A stretch of 57,536 nt of DNA from contig NZ_SUGA01000037.1 of assembly GCF_004963255.1 (NCBI RefSeq), forward strand, positions 1 to 57,536, in the 5' to 3' direction. Origin of the DNA: Mesorhizobium sp. (GTDB lineage Bacteria; Pseudomonadota; Alphaproteobacteria; Rhizobiales; Rhizobiaceae). A model generated the notes under the pieces. That model made no database searches. It was not told the origin of the DNA and saw nothing but the letters and a program-made list of their open reading frames with translations. The position numbers and the translations under genes were made by a program. This document shows, one piece after another, positions 23,685 to 33,270 of the stretch (positions are counted from its first letter, which is position 1; every line of letters starts with the position of its first letter).

Positions 23685-24698
23685 CTACTTCGCCGCGTCG
23701 ACGAACTCGGTCGTGTAGGTCTTGGAAAGGTCGATCTGCTTGCCCTGCAGGCTCTTGGAGAAGGTCGACAGAACCTTGAGCACCGTCTGAGGACCATCGG
23801 CCGGCATGCGGCCGTCCGGCGTGAACTGCGCCTTGCCGCCGGCGAGGCCCTGCACGTAAAGGTCCTTGTTGCCGGCGTAATAGTCCTTCGGCATCTTGTC
23901 GGCGATCTCCTCGGCCGAATGGCTGGCGATGAACTTCATCGTCTTGACGAAGGCGTTGGCGAGCTTCTGCGCCTCGTCCTTGTGACCCTCAAGCCAGCTC
24001 GACTGCACATAGAAGGAGGCCGCCGGATAGTCGCCGCCCAGCGCTTCCTTGGTCTTCTCAGGCGTGCGCATGTCGACCAACACCTTGGCCTCGCCGGTCT
24101 GGAGCAGCTTGGCGATGGTCGGCTCGGTGGTCATGCCGGCCTGGATCTGGTCCTGCTTGACGGCGGCGATGAAGGTGTTGCCGGCGCCGACCGGAAGCAG
24201 CGTGTAGTCGCCCGGCTTCAGGCCGTTGCGAACGGCGAGATACTGGGTGAGGAAATCGGTCGAGGAGCCGAGGCCGGTGACGCCAAGCGTCGCGCCCTTG
24301 AAGTCGGCCGGCGACTTGATCTCCGGGTGTTTTGCCGAGACCAGCTCGACCTCGCCCGGCGCCTGGCTGAACTGCACGATCGACTGGATGTATTTGCCCT
24401 TCGACTGCAGGTCGACGGTGTGGTCGTAGAAGCCGACGACGCCCTGCACCGCGCCGGCCAGCAGTTCGTTCTCGGCCTCGACGCCGGCACGGGAGTTCAC
24501 CAACTCCACGTCCAGCCCCTCATCCTTGAAGTAGCCGAGCTGCTGGGTAAGCACGGCCGGCAGATAGATCTGCTTTTCCATGCCGCCGACGATGATGGTG
24601 ATCTTGTCGGCAGCCGAGGCCGCCGATGCGCCAGCGCCAACCATGGCAAGCGTCAGCAGCGCCGAACGCAGGACGCGTTTAGAGATGAGACTGGTCAC
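23685..24698 (-). CDS. ABC importer substrate-binding protein (NMT1/SsuA-like)
   Basis: 337 residues from the GTG at 24698, preceded by GGAGGAAAT. A Sec signal peptide (SKRVLRSALLTLAMVGAGAS through ASAADK) leads to the mature start ITIIVGGMEKQIYLPAVLTQ. The bilobed type II periplasmic fold is indicated by FKDEGLDVELV, GVVGFYDHTVDL and ATLGVTGLGSSTDFL. Such proteins bind sulfonates, nitrate or thiamine precursors; the specific ligand is not readable. It is the first gene of the operon. Confidence 0.9.
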   Translation of the reverse strand: MTSLISKRVLRSALLTLAMVGAGASAASAADKITIIVGGMEKQIYLPAVLTQQLGYFKDEGLDVELVNSRAGVEAENELLAGAVQGVVGFYDHTVDLQSKGKYIQSIVQFSQAPGEVELVSAKHPEIKSPADFKGATLGVTGLGSSTDFLTQYLAVRNGLKPGDYTLLPVGAGNTFIAAVKQDQIQAGMTTEPTIAKLLQTGEAKVLVDMRTPEKTKEALGGDYPAASFYVQSSWLEGHKDEAQKLANAFVKTMKFIASHSAEEIADKMPKDYYAGNKDLYVQGLAGGKAQFTPDGRMPADGPQTVLKVLSTFSKSLQGKQIDLSKTYTTEFVDAAK

Positions 24699-24864
24699 GT
24701 AATTTCCTCCACTGGGCGACGCAGCGCGCCGCATTTCCTCCTCGCGGCCACTCCCAGCCGCTCATGTGGCGAACGCCACAAAACTGTCATGGCATGGCCA
24801 AGCTTTCAGCTGGCTTTCAGCCGTTTTGACGGCTGCTGAAACGAAATCCTGCAATACAAGCGGG

Positions 24865-25641
24865 TCAAACGGCGCCAAAGCCGAGCACATCGCGCATATC
24901 GTATTCGCCGGGCGGCCGCCGGACGACCCAGAGCGCCGCCGCGATGGCGCCGCGGGCGAACATCGAGCGATCGCCCGCGGCATGCGAGAGCGTGAGCGTC
25001 TCGCCTTCGGCAAGGAAGCTCACGCTGTGCTCGCCGACGACGCCGCCGCCGCGCAGCACGGCAAAGCCGATCTCCCCGGCACCGCGCGGACCAACGAGGC
25101 CGTCGCGGGCGCGCTTGGCCACATCGTCCAGTTCAATGCCACGTCCGCGCGCAGCCGCTTCGCCGAGCATCAGCGCCGTGCCCGACGGCGCGTCGACCTT
25201 CATGCGATGATGCGCTTCGAGGATTTCGATGTCGCAGTCATCATGCCCAAGCGCCCTCGCGGCCTGCTCGACCAGGCCGGTCAGCATGTTGAGGCCGATC
25301 GAATAGCTGCCGGAGCGCACCACGGCGATTGTCTTTGCCGCTTCGGCGATTGCGGTCAGCTCCGAGGCGGTGAAACCGGTTGATCCGATCACCAGCGGCG
25401 GGCCGCCGCGCGCGGCGCAGGCTTTGGCCAGCGCGGCGGACGCCGCGGGCGTGGTGAAGTCAATCACCACGTCGGCAAGCGCCAGCGCTTCGTCGCGCTC
25501 GACCAATCCCTCGCCCGTGCTGCCCGGCCGATGGAAGCGCCCGACGAACTGCAGCCGCGGGTCGGCCGCGACGGTCTCCGCCATCTGCCGGCCCATGCGG
25601 CCGAGCGCGCCGGCGATGGCTATCCTGAGCGGCTGCGGCAT
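24865..25641 (-). CDS. dapB: 4-hydroxy-tetrahydrodipicolinate reductase
   Basis: 258 residues from the ATG at 25641, which follows AGGGA; a longer start at 25674 lacks one. The N-terminal NAD(P)-binding motif is IAIAGALGRMGRQMAE, the catalytic and substrate region is DIEILEAHHRMKVDAPSGTA (catalytic His and Lys), and GSYSIGLNML is the family hinge. It reduces the dihydrodipicolinate intermediate of lysine and diaminopimelate synthesis. It stands as a single gene between the ABC operon and the Sel1 protein. Confidence 0.96.
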   Translation of the reverse strand: MPQPLRIAIAGALGRMGRQMAETVAADPRLQFVGRFHRPGSTGEGLVERDEALALADVVIDFTTPAASAALAKACAARGGPPLVIGSTGFTASELTAIAEAAKTIAVVRSGSYSIGLNMLTGLVEQAARALGHDDCDIEILEAHHRMKVDAPSGTALMLGEAAARGRGIELDDVAKRARDGLVGPRGAGEIGFAVLRGGGVVGEHSVSFLAEGETLTLSHAAGDRSMFARGAIAAALWVVRRPPGEYDMRDVLGFGAV

Positions 25642-25851
25642 GGCGGTCCCTGTTGCAAATCCGAGTCGTGACAATCCTCTAGCACGCCGCCTTGGCGAAT
25701 TGATTCAAACGACTGCGGGCCGCGACATGCGGGCGATACGAGGGCGAACTATACGCGACTGTGAAGCGCCACACTCAAGATCACTGACGTGGCATGCTAA
25801 TTTAGCGCCTGTGTCCGGGTACGCCGGATCCAAGTCCAAGGGGGGACGCTC

Positions 25852-28632
25852 ATGCTGCGGCCAGTGCATGCCCTGGTTCTTTCCTGCCTTGCCTTGACGC
25901 CCCTTGCCGGAGCGGCCCTGGGAGCGCAGGCGTCTTCCGAGAAGTCCGACGATGCGGCCAAAAAGGCTGCGGACGATACGGCGAAAAAGGCCGCGCTTGC
26001 CGAGGCGCTCGGCGTCTGCGACCGGGGCGCTTCCGTGCCGCTCGATCCTGAAGCCAAGGCGCCGCCTGTCCAATATGGCGCGCTCTTTCCGCAAGACTTC
26101 GATCTCACCAAGCTCAAAGTCCTGGCCGACAGATGCCAGGCGGCGATGCTCGGCGCGCCGCAGGAAAAGCGGCTGGCGCTTGAATGGCTGCGGGTCCAGG
26201 TCGCGCTCAACCAGCCGGGACTTGCCTTTCTCCTGCCGCAGATCCAGCTCATCGCCGACGGCGGCAGTCCCGAGGCGAATTATCTGCTCTACGAGGTCTA
26301 CTCGGTGCACCGGCACGACACCGCCGATGCCGGTCCGCTACCCGTCTCGCGCGGCATGGCGCTCGATGCCTTGCAGAAGGCAGGCGCTGCCGGCCATCTC
26401 ACGGCGCTCGAGATACTGCTGCGTCAGTATATCGATGGGCCGCTGCTGCGCCGCGATGCGCACAAGGTGGTCGAGACCGCGCAACGCGTCATCGACGCGC
26501 CGGCCCAAGGCCAATCGCCCGGCGAATGGGACAGCCAGTTCCGTGCCGCCATGCCGCTGCTGATTGCGCGGACGACGCTGGAGAACGACGGCTTTGCCGA
26601 CGAGGAGCAGCACAAGGCTTTTCAGGCCGTGGCTGCGGATACCAAGGCCGGCACTGGCGGGCCTGAACAGTCGGTGCTCGCTTATATCAAAGCGCTGCGG
26701 CTCGGCCGAGGCACACAGCAGGACGCGGCGAAGGCCAGGCAATTGCTGGAAACGCGCGTCGGCAGCGACCAGTACGCCGTGCCGATGCTGGCCGACATGC
26801 TGGCCAAGGGCGAAGGCGGGCCGGCCGACGGCAAGCGCGCTATCGCCATGCTGCGTGCCGCCTCCAAAAATGTCGCCGGCGCCGGGCCGATGCTCGCCGG
26901 CCTGCTGCTCGACGGCAAATTCGTCGGCCGCCAGCCGCGCGAGGCGATCCGGTTGCTCAATGCCCCGTGGGACCTCGACGCCAGCATCAGGCTGGCGAAG
27001 CTGCTCCCCGACTATGACGGCTTTCAGATCGACAATCCGGACCAGCTGATCGAGCGCCTGAGCGACGCCGCCGCGGCCGGCGAGCCAGGCGCTGCGCTGG
27101 CGCTGGCGCGGCTGCAACTGTCGGACGATCAGCGGTTCAAGAACGAGGCTGTGGCGCGCGCCATGCTGAAGCCGCTGGCGGATGCGGGCGACCGCGACGC
27201 GCTCTGGCTCTACGCCTCGACGCAATATGCCAATCTCGATTCGACCAGCTATCGCCCGTCGCGCCGCGAAGACGGGCTAAGCGACGATCAACTGAAAACA
27301 CTGATCGACGAAGGCGAGGCCAAGAAGGAACAGCAGGCCTATCTCCTGCACGCGAAGCTTCTGCGCAAGGGCGTGGTCTATCCGCAAGACGACCAGAAGG
27401 CGACCGCGATGCTGATCAACGCCGCCAATCTCGGCAGCGTCGAGGCGATCGTGCTGCTGGGCGATGCCTATGACGATGGTCTCGGCGTCGACAAGAACCC
27501 GCGCGAGCGGCTGCATGCCTGGCGCGAGGCGGCGCGGCTCGGTTCGCTCAAGGCCAAGAGAAAGCTCGCCAACGCCTTCACCTTCGACAGTTTCGACCAT
27601 CTGATGACGCTGCGCGAAGGCATCACCGGTCGCATCGCCCTTTACAATGACGGCATCGGCAGGATGGGCGTCGGTGTGTTCGGCGCCAACGACGCCGACA
27701 TTGAGCTGAGCGGCCTCTTTTCCGGACCGGCCTCCAGCGCCGGAAACGCGGCGATCGCGGCCGCGGTGATGGATGCGTTTCGCGAGGCGCCGGCCGGCCT
27801 CGACGACGACAATCTGGTCGGCATCGGCAAGGCGCTGCCCGACGAGATCCGCGTCGCCATCGAGACGAGGCTGAAGAGCGAAGGTTTCTATACGGGCGAG
27901 CCGAAGGGCTATTTCGGCCCAGACGCGCGCAAGGCGCTCGCCGCCTGGGTCGATGCGAAGGGTCCGCTTGGCGACCCTCGCAGCCCGCAAACCACGGCGG
28001 AGCAGCAGGCCGCGCCAGCTCCCGGCGGTCTCGACGCGGACGTCGTCAACCGCATCCGCGACAAGGTCTTCGCCCAGGCGCAGGCCGCCAAGACCGACAA
28101 GCAGAAACTTGCCGCCATCAAGCAGCTCGGCATTCTCGCCCGCTACGGCGACCTGCCCTCGCGCTGGGTGCTGGTGCGCAACTACCATCAGGCAAGGGCC
28201 ATTCGCTCGGTCGTCACGCCGGACGAGATCACCCGCTACGCGCTGGACATATTGGTGTCGAAGCCCGAGGGCGTCGAGAAGCCGGAATTCGAGTTCATCT
28301 TCGACCTGACGCAGATCGCGCAGGACCGGAAATCGAAGGCGGTCGGCGGCGCCACTCTGCAGGCGATCCGCGACGATCCGCGCCTGCAGGACCCGCTGAC
28401 GCTCGGCGCCATCATGGGTCAGTTCGCCTTTGCGCCGGACGCCTGCGACTCCGTGCTCGCCGCGGCCAGGAAAGCCGGCATCGCCGGCGTGGGCCCGGAG
28501 GGATGCGACGAGGGTACGCGCACGGCCCTCATCGCCTTCGCCAAGGGCAAGGGCGCGTCCGGTGTCGATGCGGCGGCGCGCAAGGCGGCCGCGGAAGAGA
28601 TCAAGGCGCTCGACGCGCAGGCGGCGAAGTAG
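25852..28632 (+). CDS. Large exported Sel1/TPR-like repeat protein
   Basis: 926 residues, starting with GGGGGACGCTC before the ATG. A signal peptide (about 1-24, ending ALGAQA) is followed by an Ala/Lys/Asp-rich linker (26-48). Sel1-like helical repeats run from about 120 to 590, clearest as NYLLYEVY, VPMLADMLAKGEGGPADGKR and EAIVLLGDAYDDGLGVDKN. Residues 660-710 resemble a peptidoglycan-binding-type module (IETRLKSEGFYTGEPKGYFG, then DARKALAAW). The last 200 residues hold more helical repeats and an Ala/Lys-rich end. Related proteins organise periplasmic assemblies or envelope polysaccharide export; the function here is unknown. It stands alone. Confidence 0.75.
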   Translation: MLRPVHALVLSCLALTPLAGAALGAQASSEKSDDAAKKAADDTAKKAALAEALGVCDRGASVPLDPEAKAPPVQYGALFPQDFDLTKLKVLADRCQAAMLGAPQEKRLALEWLRVQVALNQPGLAFLLPQIQLIADGGSPEANYLLYEVYSVHRHDTADAGPLPVSRGMALDALQKAGAAGHLTALEILLRQYIDGPLLRRDAHKVVETAQRVIDAPAQGQSPGEWDSQFRAAMPLLIARTTLENDGFADEEQHKAFQAVAADTKAGTGGPEQSVLAYIKALRLGRGTQQDAAKARQLLETRVGSDQYAVPMLADMLAKGEGGPADGKRAIAMLRAASKNVAGAGPMLAGLLLDGKFVGRQPREAIRLLNAPWDLDASIRLAKLLPDYDGFQIDNPDQLIERLSDAAAAGEPGAALALARLQLSDDQRFKNEAVARAMLKPLADAGDRDALWLYASTQYANLDSTSYRPSRREDGLSDDQLKTLIDEGEAKKEQQAYLLHAKLLRKGVVYPQDDQKATAMLINAANLGSVEAIVLLGDAYDDGLGVDKNPRERLHAWREAARLGSLKAKRKLANAFTFDSFDHLMTLREGITGRIALYNDGIGRMGVGVFGANDADIELSGLFSGPASSAGNAAIAAAVMDAFREAPAGLDDDNLVGIGKALPDEIRVAIETRLKSEGFYTGEPKGYFGPDARKALAAWVDAKGPLGDPRSPQTTAEQQAAPAPGGLDADVVNRIRDKVFAQAQAAKTDKQKLAAIKQLGILARYGDLPSRWVLVRNYHQARAIRSVVTPDEITRYALDILVSKPEGVEKPEFEFIFDLTQIAQDRKSKAVGGATLQAIRDDPRLQDPLTLGAIMGQFAFAPDACDSVLAAARKAGIAGVGPEGCDEGTRTALIAFAKGKGASGVDAAARKAAAEEIKALDAQAAK

Positions 28633-28641
28633 CCGGGTTCG

Positions 28642-30747
28642 TCAGACCGCCCTGAGCCACACCTTGTTGTCGTGGACGGCGGCGCCGCCATAGGGTGCGG
28701 GCGCGTCGGCGCCGGTCAGCACGTTGATGCCCTCGCCGCGCTCATGCGCGCTGTTCGGCCAGATGCCTTCGGCGATGACCACGCCGCGCTTCACGCCGTC
28801 GAAGAATCTGGCGTGCAGCACAAGGTCGCCGCGCCGGTTGCCGACCTCGACGCGGCCGCCATCCTCGATGCCGAGCGCGGCGGCATCTTCGCGGTGGATG
28901 AGCAGTTCGGGTCTGCCTTCCTTGGCCTTCGACACCGGCGTCTCGGCAAAGCTGGAATTGAGGAAGTTGCGCGCCGGCGAGGTCGCCAGCCGGAACGGAT
29001 GCTCCTCGTCCGCCACTTCGATCAGCTCGACATGGTCGGGGAATTCCGGCAGCCGTTTGACCGGGCCGAACAGGCCCATGCTTTTCGGCGGCCGGTTGGG
29101 CGCCGACTGCCCTGTCCAGTTGGGCCGGAAGTGGAACTTCTTGTCGGCATGGCCAAAACCGTTGATGAAATGCGCGTCGTCGAAGTCGGGCTGCAGGTCG
29201 ACCCACTTCTCAGCCTTCAAACTGTCGAAGCTGCCGAGCCCGCGCTTGCCGAGGATGATGTCGATATGCTCGCGCTCGGTCAGGCCGAAGCCTGGACGAT
29301 CGCCGACACCCAGCCGCTTGCCGAGTTCCTCATTGACATAGTGGTTGGTGCGCGGGCCTTCCGGCGGCTCGATCAGCTTGGGGCCGAGCGTGATGTGCTG
29401 GTTGCCGCCGCCCTTGTAGAGGTCGTCATGCTCCAGAAACATCGTCGCCGGCAGCACGACGTCGGCGAGCTTGGCCGTATCGGTCATGAACTGCTCGTGC
29501 ACGCAGGTGAACAGGTCCTCGCGCAGGAAACCCTTTCTCACCAGCCGCTGCTCCGGCGCGACATTGGCCGGATTGGTGTTCTGGATCAGCATCGCCGTCA
29601 CCGGCGGACCGCCATAGAGCGCGTCTTCGGCTCCGGTCAGCACCGGGCCGATGCGCGAATGGTCGAGATAGCGGATGTTCGGATCGCGCATCGCGGTGCC
29701 TTCGAGCACGTCCTGGTTCAGCTTGAAGATGCCGGAATTGGAATGGAAGGCGCCGCCGCCCTCATATTGCCAGGCGCCGGTAACGGCGGCGATCGAGGAG
29801 GCGGCGTGCATGTTGATCGAGCCGTTGCGCTGGCGCGCAAAACCATAGCCAAGGCGGAAATAGGTCTTCTTGGTGGTGCCGACGAGCTTTGCGAAAGCCT
29901 CGATCTCGCCGACGCTCAAGCCGGTGATGGCGGCGGCCCATTCGGGCGTGCGGGTGCGCAAATGCTCTTCCAGTCCGCGCGGATCGTCGGTGTATTTTTC
30001 GAGATAGGCGCGGTCGGCCATGCCGTCGCGGAACAAGACGTGCATGACCGCGCAGGCGAGCGCGCCGTCGGTGCCAGGTTTCAAGACCAGGCCGAGATCG
30101 GCCTGCTTCATCGTGGCGTTGTCGTAGATGTCGATGACGACGATTTTCGCGCCGCGTTCTTTCCTCGCCCTAGTCGCATGGGTCATGACGTTGACTTGGG
30201 TGACCACGGCATTGGTGCCCCAGATCACCACGCAATCGGCCTTGGCCATCTCGCGCGGATCGGGACCGCGCAAGGCGCCCGCCCCCATCATCCAGCCGGT
30301 CCAGGCGAGATTGGTGCAGATCGAGCCGAAGAAGCCTGAATATTTCTTGGCGTGGCGCAGCCGCTCGATGCCGTCGCGCTGCACCAGACCCATCGTGCCG
30401 GCATAAAAATACGGCCAGACGGTCTCCGAGCCGTATTTCTCCTCCGCCGCGATGAATTTTTCCGCCACGAGATCGAGCGCCGCTTCCCAGCTCGCTTCCT
30501 TCCAGGCGCCCTCGCCCTTGGCGCCGGCGCGCACCAGCGGCTTCAGCAGCCGATCGGGATGGTGGACGCGGTCGGCATAGCGCGCGACCTTGGCGCAGAC
30601 GACGCCGGCCGTATAGCTGTTCGCCTTGGCGCCATGCACGCGGCCGATGCGGTTGTTGTCGAGCAGCTCGACTTCGAGCGCGCAGGTGGAAGGGCAATCG
30701 TGGGGACAGGCCGAATGGCCGATCCGGAGCTTGGCGTGCTGGTTCAT
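28642..30747 (-). CDS. Molybdopterin-dependent oxidoreductase with N-terminal Fe-S site
   Basis: 701 residues from the ATG at 30747, the start that gives MNQHAKLRIGHSACPHDCPS. The Fe4S4 ligands are in CPHDCPSTC plus Cys in VVCAKVARYADR. Molybdopterin-binding segments include VVIWGTNAVVTQVNVM, IVVIDIYDNATMKQAD, YFRLGYGFARQRNG and the C-terminal dinucleotide-binding domain near ERGEGINVL. There is no Tat signal, so the enzyme is cytoplasmic. It belongs to the broad formate dehydrogenase/thiosulfate reductase/BisC superfamily; the substrate cannot be named. No partner subunit is adjacent. Confidence 0.88.
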   Translation of the reverse strand: MNQHAKLRIGHSACPHDCPSTCALEVELLDNNRIGRVHGAKANSYTAGVVCAKVARYADRVHHPDRLLKPLVRAGAKGEGAWKEASWEAALDLVAEKFIAAEEKYGSETVWPYFYAGTMGLVQRDGIERLRHAKKYSGFFGSICTNLAWTGWMMGAGALRGPDPREMAKADCVVIWGTNAVVTQVNVMTHATRARKERGAKIVVIDIYDNATMKQADLGLVLKPGTDGALACAVMHVLFRDGMADRAYLEKYTDDPRGLEEHLRTRTPEWAAAITGLSVGEIEAFAKLVGTTKKTYFRLGYGFARQRNGSINMHAASSIAAVTGAWQYEGGGAFHSNSGIFKLNQDVLEGTAMRDPNIRYLDHSRIGPVLTGAEDALYGGPPVTAMLIQNTNPANVAPEQRLVRKGFLREDLFTCVHEQFMTDTAKLADVVLPATMFLEHDDLYKGGGNQHITLGPKLIEPPEGPRTNHYVNEELGKRLGVGDRPGFGLTEREHIDIILGKRGLGSFDSLKAEKWVDLQPDFDDAHFINGFGHADKKFHFRPNWTGQSAPNRPPKSMGLFGPVKRLPEFPDHVELIEVADEEHPFRLATSPARNFLNSSFAETPVSKAKEGRPELLIHREDAAALGIEDGGRVEVGNRRGDLVLHARFFDGVKRGVVIAEGIWPNSAHERGEGINVLTGADAPAPYGGAAVHDNKVWLRAV

Positions 30748-30795
30748 GCGGGCTGTGTAGCGGGTTTTCGGAGAGAGGTGTAGGGCCACAGACTT

Positions 30796-30826
30796 CTTCC
30801 CTTCTCCCCTTGCGGGAGAAGGGAAG
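30796..30826. repeat. Palindromic intergenic repeat, terminator-like
   Basis: A 13-base-pair perfect stem (CTTCCCTTCTCCC with its complement) has a CTTGC loop. It lies six bases after the ABC-F gene end on the minus strand. The same CTTCTCCCCTTG core forms the arms of the element at 36379-36536, so this is a short member of the same rhizobial mosaic-repeat family. Confidence 0.7.
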
Positions 30827-30831
30827 CCGCG

Positions 30832-32709
30832 CTACTCCGCGATCCCTTCCTCATATTCCGCCGACATCGTCAGCCACTTGTCCTCGTTGAGCGCCAGCGT
30901 GTGCGCCAGTTGCGAACGTTCCTTGGCGAGCCGCGTCGCGGTGGACGGATCCTTTTCGTAGATCGCCGGATTGGCGAGTTCGTCCTCGATCAGGTCGATG
31001 CGCTTGCGGATGCGGTCCATCAGCGCCTCGGTGGCTCGGATCTCCTTGGCCAGAGGCTCGAACGCCGCACGACGCTGGGCCGCCTCGCGGCGGCGATCGG
31101 CCTTGGAGGCCTTGTCGGCTTCCTTCTGCTCGCGCCGGTTGGAGGAGACGCCGGTGACGAGCGTCTTGTAATCCTCCAGGTCGCCGTCATAGGGATTGAC
31201 CGCGCCGTCCTTGACCAGCCAGAGCCGGTCGGCTGTCGCCTCTAGAAGATGCCGATCGTGCGAGATCAGGATGACCGCGCCCGGAAAATCGTTCAGCGCA
31301 TGGATCAGCGATTCACGGCTGTCGATGTCGAGATGGTTGGTCGGCTCGTCGAGGATGAAGAGGTTCGGTCCCTCGAAGGCCGATAGCCCCATCAAGAGCC
31401 GCGCCTTCTCGCCGCCGGACAAATCCTTGGCGGCCGTGTTCATCTTCTCGGTCGACAGGCCGAACTGGGCGACTCGGGCGCGCACCTTGGCTTCCGGCGC
31501 ATCTGGCATCAGCCGGCGCACATGCTCGTAGGCGCTCTCCTCGGGACGCAGATCATCGAGCTGGTGCTGGGCGAAGATCGCCACCTTCAGGCCCGGCGCG
31601 ATGGTCATTGAACCCGTCTCGGCCTTCAGCCGGCCGGCGAGCAGTTTGGCGAAGGTCGACTTGCCATTGCCGTTGGCGCCGAGCAGCGCGATGCGGTCGT
31701 CGGCATCGATGCGCAGCGTCATCTTCTTCAGGATCGGATTGCCCTCGGTGTAACCGACATTGACGCCGTTCAGTGCCACGATCGGCGAGGCCACCGTCTT
31801 CACCGGCTCGGGGAAGGAGAACGGCCGCACCGTGTCATTCACCACCGCGGCGATCGGCTTCAGCTTCTCCAGCGCCTTCAGACGAGACTGCGCCTGCCTC
31901 GCCTTGGAAGCCTTGGCGCGAAAACGCTCGACGAAGGATTCCATGTGCTTGCGCTGCGCTTCCTGCTTGACGCGGCTCTTCTCCTGCAATTCGCGCTGCT
32001 CGGTCAGCTGGCGCTCGAACTGGTCGTAACCGCCGCGCCAGAAGGTGAGCTTCTTCTGATCGAGGTGGACGATCGAGTTGACGGCGCGGTTGAGCAGGTC
32101 GCGATCATGCGAGATCAGCAACACCGTGTGCGGATATTTGGAGACGTAGTTTTCCAGCCACAGCGTGCCTTCGAGGTCGAGATAATTGGTCGGCTCGTCG
32201 AGCAGCAGAAGGTCGGGCTCGGAGAAGAGCACGGCGGCAAGCGCCACGCGCATGCGCCAGCCGCCGGAGAAGGACGAAGCCGGCCGCCGCTGGGCGGCAT
32301 CGTCGAAGCCGAGGCCGGCCAGGATCGTGGCGGCGCGGGATTCGGCCGAATGCGCGTCGATGTCGGCCAGCCGGGTGTGGATCTCGGCGATGCGGTGCGG
32401 ATCTGTTGCGGTCTTCTCTTCCTCGAGCAAAGCCTGGCGCTCGACATCGGCTTTCAGCACGATCTCGATCAGCGGCTCCTCGGTTCCGGGCGCTTCCTGC
32501 GCCACCTGGCCGATGCGCGTGTTCTTGGGTAGGCTGATCGAGCCGGTCTCGGACGGGAAATCGCCGGTGATCGCCTTGAACAGCGTGGTCTTGCCGGTGC
32601 CGTTGCGGCCGACGAGGCCGGCCTTGGTGCCGGCCGGCAGGGTCAATGAGGCATGATCGAGAAGCAGCCGCCCCGCCATGCGCAGCGTAAGGTCGTTGAT
32701 GATAAGCAT
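30832..32709 (-). CDS. ABC-F family ATPase (Uup/EttA-like)
   Basis: 625 residues from the ATG at 32709, where the protein begins MLIINDLTLRMAGR; a longer reading has no domain content. Two tandem ABC domains have Walker A motifs GRNGTGKTT and GANGNGKST, signatures SFSGGWRMR and LSGGEKARL, and Walker B LLLDEPTNYLD and FILDEPTNHLD. A charged linker of about 80 residues lies between them and a coiled-coil tail (about 540-615) follows. ABC-F proteins act on ribosomes or DNA repair rather than transport. The length and tail favour Uup/YheS-type. Confidence 0.93.
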   Translation of the reverse strand: MLIINDLTLRMAGRLLLDHASLTLPAGTKAGLVGRNGTGKTTLFKAITGDFPSETGSISLPKNTRIGQVAQEAPGTEEPLIEIVLKADVERQALLEEEKTATDPHRIAEIHTRLADIDAHSAESRAATILAGLGFDDAAQRRPASSFSGGWRMRVALAAVLFSEPDLLLLDEPTNYLDLEGTLWLENYVSKYPHTVLLISHDRDLLNRAVNSIVHLDQKKLTFWRGGYDQFERQLTEQRELQEKSRVKQEAQRKHMESFVERFRAKASKARQAQSRLKALEKLKPIAAVVNDTVRPFSFPEPVKTVASPIVALNGVNVGYTEGNPILKKMTLRIDADDRIALLGANGNGKSTFAKLLAGRLKAETGSMTIAPGLKVAIFAQHQLDDLRPEESAYEHVRRLMPDAPEAKVRARVAQFGLSTEKMNTAAKDLSGGEKARLLMGLSAFEGPNLFILDEPTNHLDIDSRESLIHALNDFPGAVILISHDRHLLEATADRLWLVKDGAVNPYDGDLEDYKTLVTGVSSNRREQKEADKASKADRRREAAQRRAAFEPLAKEIRATEALMDRIRKRIDLIEDELANPAIYEKDPSTATRLAKERSQLAHTLALNEDKWLTMSAEYEEGIAE

Positions 32710-32846
32710 AGCGGGCTTTTGCACGGGAGATCGGCGCTTCGCAAGAGCCAGCGCCCGGACGAGGCCCACCGCACGCCGTCCGTGGCGTTCAGCAAAAAAA
32801 CGCGACCGGGCTGGAACCAGTTGCCGGCCCCAGCGTTTGGAGGCCC

Positions 32847-33071
32847 GTGATCCGCTATCTCGCCCTCGCCTTCATCTTCTTCCAGGTCGCCACGACAACC
32901 GCGCTGGCGACGCAGGTGGTTCTGTTCGAGAGCGAGACCGCTCCAATTGCGCTTCCAGTTGAATCGACAAGCGGGGCACCAACACAGCCAATCTCCCCCG
33001 TGGTGAGGCGCGCGACGGAACACCTGCTGATCCAGATCGACAGCGGTAAACAACTCCGGCCCGGCCCATGA
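32847..33071 (+). CDS. Small secreted protein of unknown function
   Basis: 74 residues, GTG start with GGAGG three bases before it. The first 21 residues (MIRYLALAFIFFQVATTTALA) form a signal peptide. The mature part contains PVVRRATEHLLIQIDSGKQL and ends LRPGP; it is short and hydrophilic. No family recognised. It lies in the interval between the ABC-F gene and the LprI-like gene, read away from the former. The signal peptide is the main support. Confidence 0.5.
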   Translation: MIRYLALAFIFFQVATTTALATQVVLFESETAPIALPVESTSGAPTQPISPVVRRATEHLLIQIDSGKQLRPGP

Positions 33072-33270
33072 ATGACTAAGAGGCTGGCTGGGCAGCGCTC
33101 CCACCGCCCCGCCGGGCATCTCCACACAAGCAGTGAGATCGTTCACTCCCGGCTTTCGCCCGCCGGTCATACTTTGCTTGCCACGTCATGGATTTGGCGT
33201 TGATCGCCGCCATTGTCTCAACCTATGCTGGCACAGGCGCCGGGGCCGTTTCAAACAGAGGGCAGACGAT

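Noticed and set aside
28672..30339. Long plus-strand open frame (555 codons)
   Set aside because: It lies antisense to the molybdopterin oxidoreductase gene, whose domains are clear. GC-rich coding DNA commonly leaves the opposite strand open; the peptide has no motif.
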